From Apiospora phragmitis (lineage: Eukaryota; Ascomycota; Sordariomycetes; Amphisphaeriales; Apiosporaceae): a stretch of DNA of 64,000 bases. Position 1 is the stretch's first letter, and each line of letters begins with the position of its first letter. Below, piece after piece: positions 57,712 to 64,000 of this stretch. The stretch lies in contig JAQQWL010000008.1 of assembly GCA_038363925.1 (NCBI GenBank), positions 1,674,001-1,738,000 of the forward strand. Reading direction: 5' to 3'. The position numbers were made by a program, and so were the translations under genes. The notes under the pieces are model-generated. The model worked only from the letters and a program-made list of their open reading frames with translations, did not search any database and was not told where the DNA came from.

Positions 57712-60700
57712 ACTAGCTAACTTTTAATTTATAATTAATTATATTTTATAAGAATACCTCGATAAGTTTATTATAATATATCTCGATAATATCCTTATTT
57801 ACTCCGAAAATAACGAGTAATATCGAGAATATATAAAGCTAATACTCCGGAAGCTATAGAACGCTAACCTATTAGTTAACTTAAAAAAAGCGAACTCTAC
57901 TAACGATCCGTTATATTTATAAGATATATAATATCTTTTAAAGAAATCCGGATAAAACCCTTTAAAATCTTAATAGTTAAAAAGTAGGTTACGCCTATAA
58001 GCGCTATAAAAATCAAATCTTTTTCAAGATTAGCTAATTATTACCAGATATTTATCCCCGGATTTAATAAATTAGTAACACCTCTAATAAACTTAACAAA
58101 AAAGGACGAGCTATTTTAATAAATAAAGAAAAAGAACTAAGCTTTTTATAATATTAAGGAACGAATTCTTAACGAATTAATACTCCGCGTAACGAACCTT
58201 TTAAAACTTTTTAAAATTAAAACCGATATATCGAACTATGCGATCAGAGGATAATTAAATTAATAAAATAATAACGAAAAGTTATACCCTATCGTATTCT
58301 TTTTTAAAAGGCTAAATAAATTAGAACTTAATTATTAAATTTATAATAAAAAGTTAATAGTTATTATTAAAACTTACGAAAAATAAAAATATTATTTTAA
58401 TAAAATAGTAAAACTAATAAAGGTTTATACCGATTATAAAAACCTTATAACGTTTACTATTATTAAAAAATTAAATAAATAATAAATATAATAATTTAAA
58501 TTCTTTTCAAAATTTAACCTTATTATTATTTATTAGAAAAATAACGAGAACGGTCGCGCTAACGTATTAAGCCGGCGGCCGGATTATTAAGAAAAAATTC
58601 TACCCGAGATATGAACTATTTTAATATATAACCGAGACGGTAACCTTATATTATTATAATAACTAAATATTACGAGCCATGTTTAATATAATAACAATTA
58701 AGTTACTAAGTTTCAATAATTTAGTCAGACCCTAGACCCTATTAACCATATTAAAAACTATTTTAAAAACTATAATGGCCTCACTTTTTATCAAAACAAG
58801 ATCTATATCCCTAAGCGGTATCGTAAAGACTTTATTAAAGAGTTCTACGAGTACCTTATATATAAATATTAAGGAATATTTAAAACTTAAAAACGAATTA
58901 TTAAATAATTTAATTATAAAGACTTTAAACTAACTATAACTAAAGTTATTAATAAGTACGACTTATATAGTAAAGCTAAGTCCGTAAAATATTAATTATA
59001 TAAAGAACTATAATTAATTCTATTACTAGATAAGGCGTGAAAAACGATCGCGCTCGATTTTATAATTAAACTACCCCTATCGGAGAAACTCCTAACCAAG
59101 GTTAATTACGACAGTATCTTAATAATTACGGATAAATTCATAAAGTATACCTACTTCTTACCGTATAAAAAGTTTAATAATATTAATAACTTAACTTATA
59201 CCTTCCTCTATATTATTATTAACTAGCACGAACTATTAAAAATAATCATTTCTAATCGAAATAAGTTATTTATAATAAAATTCTAGAAGTTATTTATAAT
59301 ATAACTCGGTATTAAGTATAAATTATTTATAACTTATTACTTTTAAGCGGATGGATAAATAAAAAGAATAAATTAAATATTAAAGTAATACTTACGCTAT
59401 TATATTAACTATAAATAAAATAACTAAGTATAGTTATTACTTATAACTTAATTCGCTTATAGTAATATAAATAACGAAACTATACATATATTACTATTTC
59501 GAAGAAACTATAAATATAACCTAAAAATTACTAAAAAAAACCCTATAAAAAAAACTAGCACTAATTGTAACTATATAAATTAAAAAATTAATAGAACTCT
59601 AAATTATATTATAATAAAACCTTACCTTTTTTTAATAACGAATAAAGAGATACGCCGATTAAATAAGGTTAAAAGGATTAATTTTTAAAGAGGGAGAAAA
59701 AGTTTACCTTTTATAAGGAAATATTAAAATAAAGCGGCTAAGTAATAAACTAAACTTTAAAAAAATCGGACTATTTAAAATCGTAAAAGTTATTTTAAAA
59801 ACTAATTACTAGCTATTACTATTTAAAATAATATAGATATACCCTATATTTTATATTTTATTATTTAAACTAACGGTCGAAGAAACTTTAATCGATATAT
59901 AGCTAGAAGTCGAAATAAATTAGTACGAGTACGAAGTCGACGGAATTATCGATAAAAGGGAAAAAGGACGAAGATTTTAATACCTCGTTTAATAAAAAGG
60001 TTATTTATTAAAAAATAATATTTAAAAACTTAAAAAATATTTAATAAACGCCGCGGAGGAACCCTAAAAGTTTAAAAAAGGGCTCCCCTTACGGAAATTA
60101 ATAAGCTAAGTTTTAAGAAGTTTATTAAACTAAAAAACGACTAATTAATATCCTCGGAAATATTTAAAGAACGTAGGTTACTTAAAACGAAATTCTCTTA
60201 ATTAATAATTAAAGAAGAAATACTATCCTTTTTATCTAGCTTTTATATCCCCCGACGGAACGCTTCCGAACGCTTTTTTATTATAACCTTTTTTATATAA
60301 TAAAAACGAGCTAAACGACCTAGGGCGGTAAATAGCTACGTTTATAATAGGAATAAGGCCTCTTTTACGTCTAATTCTTCCGCCTCTAACTTTTTTTATT
60401 AAGCGGCTAGCTTCGTTAAGGCCGACATAATAAAAGTGCTATTATAAAAACGATTAACCTGAATATACTCTAAGTAACGAAACGATTTCTCGTTTATACA
60501 ATAAGTTAAGTTTTAACGAAAATAATAAATATAAAATATACTAATTAAATTACCCGTAGATTCTATATTGATAATAAAAATTAAACGCGTAATAGTTTTT
60601 TTTAACCGAGATTTTTCGACACGATTATTTATAATAAATAGATATTATAATAAAAAATAATAAAAAAAGAAAACCTATTATAACTTAGCGTTATAAATAA

Positions 60701-60758
60701 TTAAAATATTTATAAAATCGATACTTTAAAAATAAAATAATTAAAAAAAGAAGGATAA
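57712..60758 (+). pseudogene. Outer Gypsy pol continued: RT end, RNase H, integrase, chromodomain
   Basis: The frame resumes within RT (YLDN in place of YLDD near 57,780), then RNase H remains, an integrase core around 59,100-59,470 (NYDSILIITDKFIKYTYFLP, IISNRNKLF), and the chromodomain at 59,930-60,050. The ~700 bp after it have coding character on the minus strand (KKRSEAFRRG, ARFYYIKK), which resembles a segment found antisense in several ascomycete Gypsy elements as I recall them. Confidence 0.65.
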
Positions 60759-61418
60759 TATTATAACCCGACTTAATTATGCGGTTAAAAAACCTTATTT
60801 ATTAATATAAAGATACGATAACCCGGTCCGACTACGATATTATAATTAGTAATCGTACCGTTAATTATATTAATATATACGTAATTATATTTTAATATTA
60901 AATAATAAGATAAATAACTTCAGCCCGCGTAGCGATAAAACGAATAAAAATAGATATAATAACTAGGTGCGAAGAATTACGTAACGGGCCCCGGAGCGAT
61001 AGAAGCGCGACGCTTAAGGTAAGCTAACCAAGGTTAGATTACCGTGATTTAAAGGATGGATTACCGTGAGCTAATAACGAGATTATTATAAATTAATAAG
61101 TAATTTAAAGGATTAATAAAAAAAGGATTAAATATATAATTACGAACATTTTTTATATATTTTATATAAATATTTTTTATTTTAATAATTAATTCAAGTA
61201 TTAATTTAATTTATTAATAAAATAAATAGTTTTAATAATTTTATTATAAATACTTTTAAATTTACGCACTTTAGTTATTTTCGTTCTTACGAGCTATTAC
61301 CTATTATATCGATAAAAGCGGACTTTTATCGCACGTTTAAATACTCTCTCGTATTATTAATATAAACCCTAGTACGTTTTACTAGGTTTCTTTTAGAACC
61401 CGGATAACGTTCGTTATA
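60759..61418 (+). repeat. Outer Gypsy 3' LTR
   Basis: 660 bp, TATTATAACCC to CGTTCGTTATA, preceded by a polypurine tract and followed by AAAAA. Confidence 0.85.
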
Positions 61419-61704
61419 AAAAAGCGAGGACTAGATTTAATATTTTAATTAATATATTAGGTTTTATATAAAAGGTTATTATTATCTCTTAATCTCAAAC
61501 GGCTACGAAAGCTACTACTTAATAACTTTCGAGCTCTATTACGAAAAAAACTCGATTGTTATATTCTATATACCTTCTTATTTATTATATAAGCTTTAAG
61601 CTTTTAATGTCGGCTATTTTTATACGTTAAAAAGGGTGTACGAGAAAGAAATTAAAAGTTTTATACGGGCGTATATTACTTATATCTCTAAAGAAGGCTT
61701 TTTA

Positions 61705-61912
61705 TATTAAAATAGTAGGAACTAAGGTTTTTTATATTATTTTAAAAGGGGTGCTACGTACTTACGCGTACGAACCCCTTTCTTGTTTTATTAAAAGGGG
61801 TATATAATACCCCTCGTAGCTCGTACTAAAAATAGATATAAATAATAAAATATAACGATTAAACCTCGATTAAACTCGGAATTTATATATATATACGAAA
61901 ATTTATTTAATA
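61705..61912 (+). repeat. Copia LTR (copy e), 5' LTR
   Basis: 208 bp, TATTAAAATAGTAGG to TTATTTAATA, the same LTR as copies a-d in the opposite orientation. It is followed by gag. Confidence 0.8.
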
Positions 61913-64000
61913 TTAATTAATAGTTACCCGTGGCGATTATAAATTAATAAGCATAAAGAGACGGTTTTACGCCCCTACCGACGTAAGGGCGACCGTGCTA
62001 AGGAGCCCCGAGAATTTCCGCCCGTTAAAGATTCGGAGGAAGAGCCGAACTAAATTAACCGTACGAGGAGGAACCCCTTTTTTAAAATATATATTATAAG
62101 GAGGAGACCAGGTTTTAAATTATACGCGAAACTAGCTAGGCTATATATAATTATATATTTAAATAATCTTATTACACGATTTATAAAATAATAACCCTTA
62201 TTAAAATAAAATTAATTACGGTCGGCGAATCGGGATCGAGCTTAAACGTATCGAACCTAAATAAACCGATAACTTTAAACCCCGAACTATTTATATACGA
62301 AGAAGTTTTTTAAAATATTAAAATTTTTTAAATAATTTAAAAAAAGAATATTAACCTCGCTTTTTAAAAACTCGAACTTTTAAAAATATTCTCCGAAAAA
62401 ATAATACCCGACCTATTTACGATATATTATATATAATATTTCTTAAAATATTATATATTAAAAATAAAAAGAATATTCCTTTAAAAAGCGTTTAATATAA
62501 AATTCGAAAAATAAACCGAATATTAATTTAATTAAATTAACCGTATATTTTAAAAAGAGCTTTATTATTACCTCAAGGAAACGGAGTTAATATACTAATA
62601 GGCGGATCCTTTAAAAGCAAGCTCGCACGACTAATATTACCGGCCGCTCCCGTATATTAATAAGACCGACCGGCAGAACCGACTTCGAAAACCCGAAAAA
62701 AGGATGTTCTATACTTTTCCCTAGAATAAATAATCGAATAACCGCCGCCTAAGCGAGAGATACCCGGTCTTTATACGGAGTAATAGTTCGCGTTACTACG
62801 GGATACTTTAGGCCCGATATTTAACCCTAGATTCCTAAGTACTTAAACGTTATAAGATATCGTCCCTTTTTTTTTCTAATTCCGGTACCGCCGGACTAGA
62901 CTATATAATTATCTAGTTTAGTATACGTTACGAAATACGATATCCCTCTAAGCCGAGCTATTTATAACGGTAAAATCGATTAAAATAAAATCGTTACCTT
63001 CTCGAAGGTATAAAAAAAGAAAAGAATTATACCGGCAAGCCGTATAATATCTTTTACGATAAAGTACGGATATTTATTAAAACATATCGACGGCTAGATA
63101 TATTAAAAGACTAATACTATATAATCTTTTTAAACATTCTTTCCGGCCGTGCGGAAACATTTTATTTTAATTATATTAAACTTAAAAAAAAATAAGACGA
63201 AATATATTATTTAATAAACTCGTATTTTAATACGATAATAAATTACGCATAATATTTTACGGATTAAATAATAACTTTTTTTATTCGAGTAAAAAATAAG
63301 AACGCCGAGAAACAACTTATCGAAGTTTTAAAAATCTTACTAAATAAGCTCTAACTTATATAATAAGCCCTCGAAAAAGATTTGAAAAAGAGATCGCTTT
63401 CTATACCTTCGTTATAAAAGCTTATCGAGGAGTTCCGGAACTTTTATTAGCCCTTATTCATTAAAAGCTAATATATAAAGCGCTATTCTCGGACCTTCGC
63501 GCATCGCTAAATATAATAGCGGATTAAAGGATCTCGGAATAATACCTAACGGAGGAACTATATTAAAACTTAGCTAAAAATACGTATTTAATTAATAAAC
63601 GGTTTATAAATAACTATATAAGAGAAAACCGATTAGTTTATAATAATAAATTACTATATAATAGCCGACTACCAGGATAGGAAGGTAAGTAGTAACCCGT
63701 TAAAAATTTTTAATTAAAGTTATCATATAAGAACCGGTAGTTCGAACGAGGAACTTGCCGAATCTGCTATAAGTAAGGCTATTAATCAATAAACCACCTA
63801 GCCGAAAAGCGAACCTATATAATAACCTAATACCTCTAAGCGTGTAATAACGTTAGATAAGATCTCTTTACTTAAGAAGAATATAAGGATTTCGTGCGAA
63901 ACTAAAAAAGGAAAAAGGAGGAGCTAAAAGATGACGAAGAGGAGTATAATTATCTCGATCCGGAAGACGTATAATAAAATATTACTCACTTAACGGACGC
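61705..64000 (+). mobile_element. Ty1/Copia retrotransposon, 5' part, runs off the window
   Basis: The 5' LTR is 61,705-61,912 (inverted relative to copies a-d), then about 2 kb of internal sequence that is the inverse of the right part of the Copia at 28,670-41,019. Gag shows a zinc knuckle at about 63,748-63,790: CRICYK, stop, GY, stop, SINH, from a C-x2-C...C...H pattern of the fungal Copia type (the third Cys is now Tyr). This fixes the sense of the family. It cuts the Fot1-like copy 2. Confidence 0.8.

Larger units (their letters stand above)
45955..61418 (+). mobile_element. Outer Ty3/Gypsy chromodomain retrotransposon (7.7 kb without the nested copy)
   Basis: LTRs at 45,955-46,613 and 60,759-61,418, with AAAAA on each side as target duplication. 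The parts are 45,955-49,954 and 57,712-61,418, joined across the inner element. The plus strand reads gag, a reverse transcriptase start (EKGIIRPSTSLTGF, FIPKKSKDRKPK, LLPLIGDV, LDLFNIYNLIRI at about 49,620-49,865), integrase near 59,100-59,470, and a chromodomain near 59,930-60,050 (EYEVDGIIDKREKGRRF, YLV, KGY). A purine run AAAAAAAGAAGGATAA stands right before the 3' LTR. Order RT then integrase plus chromodomain marks a chromovirus of Ty3/Gypsy. It is RIP-mutated throughout. Confidence 0.85.
45103..61704 (+). mobile_element. Fot1-like DNA transposon, copy 2, split by Gypsy and cut by Copia
   Basis: The left end ACGTACCTCATAAGCGAG follows TA (45,101-45,102). It contains a subrepeat ATAAGCGAGCTRYGTA occurring twice, also seen degraded in copy 1. 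Transposase sequence runs to 45,954, is interrupted by the Gypsy element (45,955-61,418) and resumes at 61,419 with GYESYYLITFELYYEKNS-type sequence. It is then cut at 61,705 by the Copia element. The rest should lie beyond the window. It is parallel to copy 1 and heavily RIP-mutated. Confidence 0.75.

Noticed and set aside
1..64000. rRNA genes, CRISPR arrays, telomere repeats, bacterial-type operons
   Set aside because: None seen on either strand; composition and gene structure are fungal nuclear.

Overview
The window is nuclear DNA of a filamentous ascomycete (Pezizomycotina). Genes have short GT-AG introns with CTAAC/CTGAC-type branch points, there is the tail of a fungal iterative polyketide synthase, and about 60% of the window is AT-rich repeat DNA with the mark of repeat-induced point mutation (RIP): CA/TG nearly absent, TA abundant, CG kept. 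I cannot name the species.

Layout. (1) 1-19.68 kb is gene-poor accessory DNA of normal composition: the ACP end of a polyketide synthase, a decayed short-chain dehydrogenase, about 5.7 kb of CpG-poor DNA without genes, a small secreted-protein candidate, a frameshifted Mpv17/PMP22 gene, a decayed gene of an uncharacterised fungal family, two members of a small gene family called 'family P' here (P1 apparently intact, P3 broken), and an intact three-exon gene for a 119-residue secreted protein with six cysteines. (2) 19,685-41,574 is one insertion: a pogo/Fot1-like DNA transposon (T1) with 47-bp terminal inverted repeats and a TA target duplication, swollen to 21.9 kb by nested elements. These are a split solo Copia LTR holding a LINE that holds a solo Gypsy LTR; a Fot1-like transposon holding two solo LTRs; and a minus-strand Copia element holding a second LINE that holds a TRIM and another solo Gypsy LTR. 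(3) 41.57-44.7 kb is a small gene island with P2 (intact) and P4 (broken). (4) 44.7-64 kb is a second RIP block: another Fot1-like copy split by a chromodomain Ty3/Gypsy element, which holds a second Gypsy element of the same family. A Copia element follows and runs off the window.

How it fits together. Nesting order can be read from target-site duplications and from the empty sites kept in sister copies. T1 landed in the TA of the stop codon of P2, which is TAA with or without the insertion, so P2 was once only about 1.4 kb from the secreted-protein gene and about 2.5 kb from P3. The four family P copies therefore formed one local cluster that the repeat block now divides. The family is defined here only by sequence and its function is unknown. 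All transposon genes in the RIP blocks are dead; their coding sense was recognised from motifs that survive between RIP stop codons. Exon boundaries are read by eye from splice signals and reading-frame phase.
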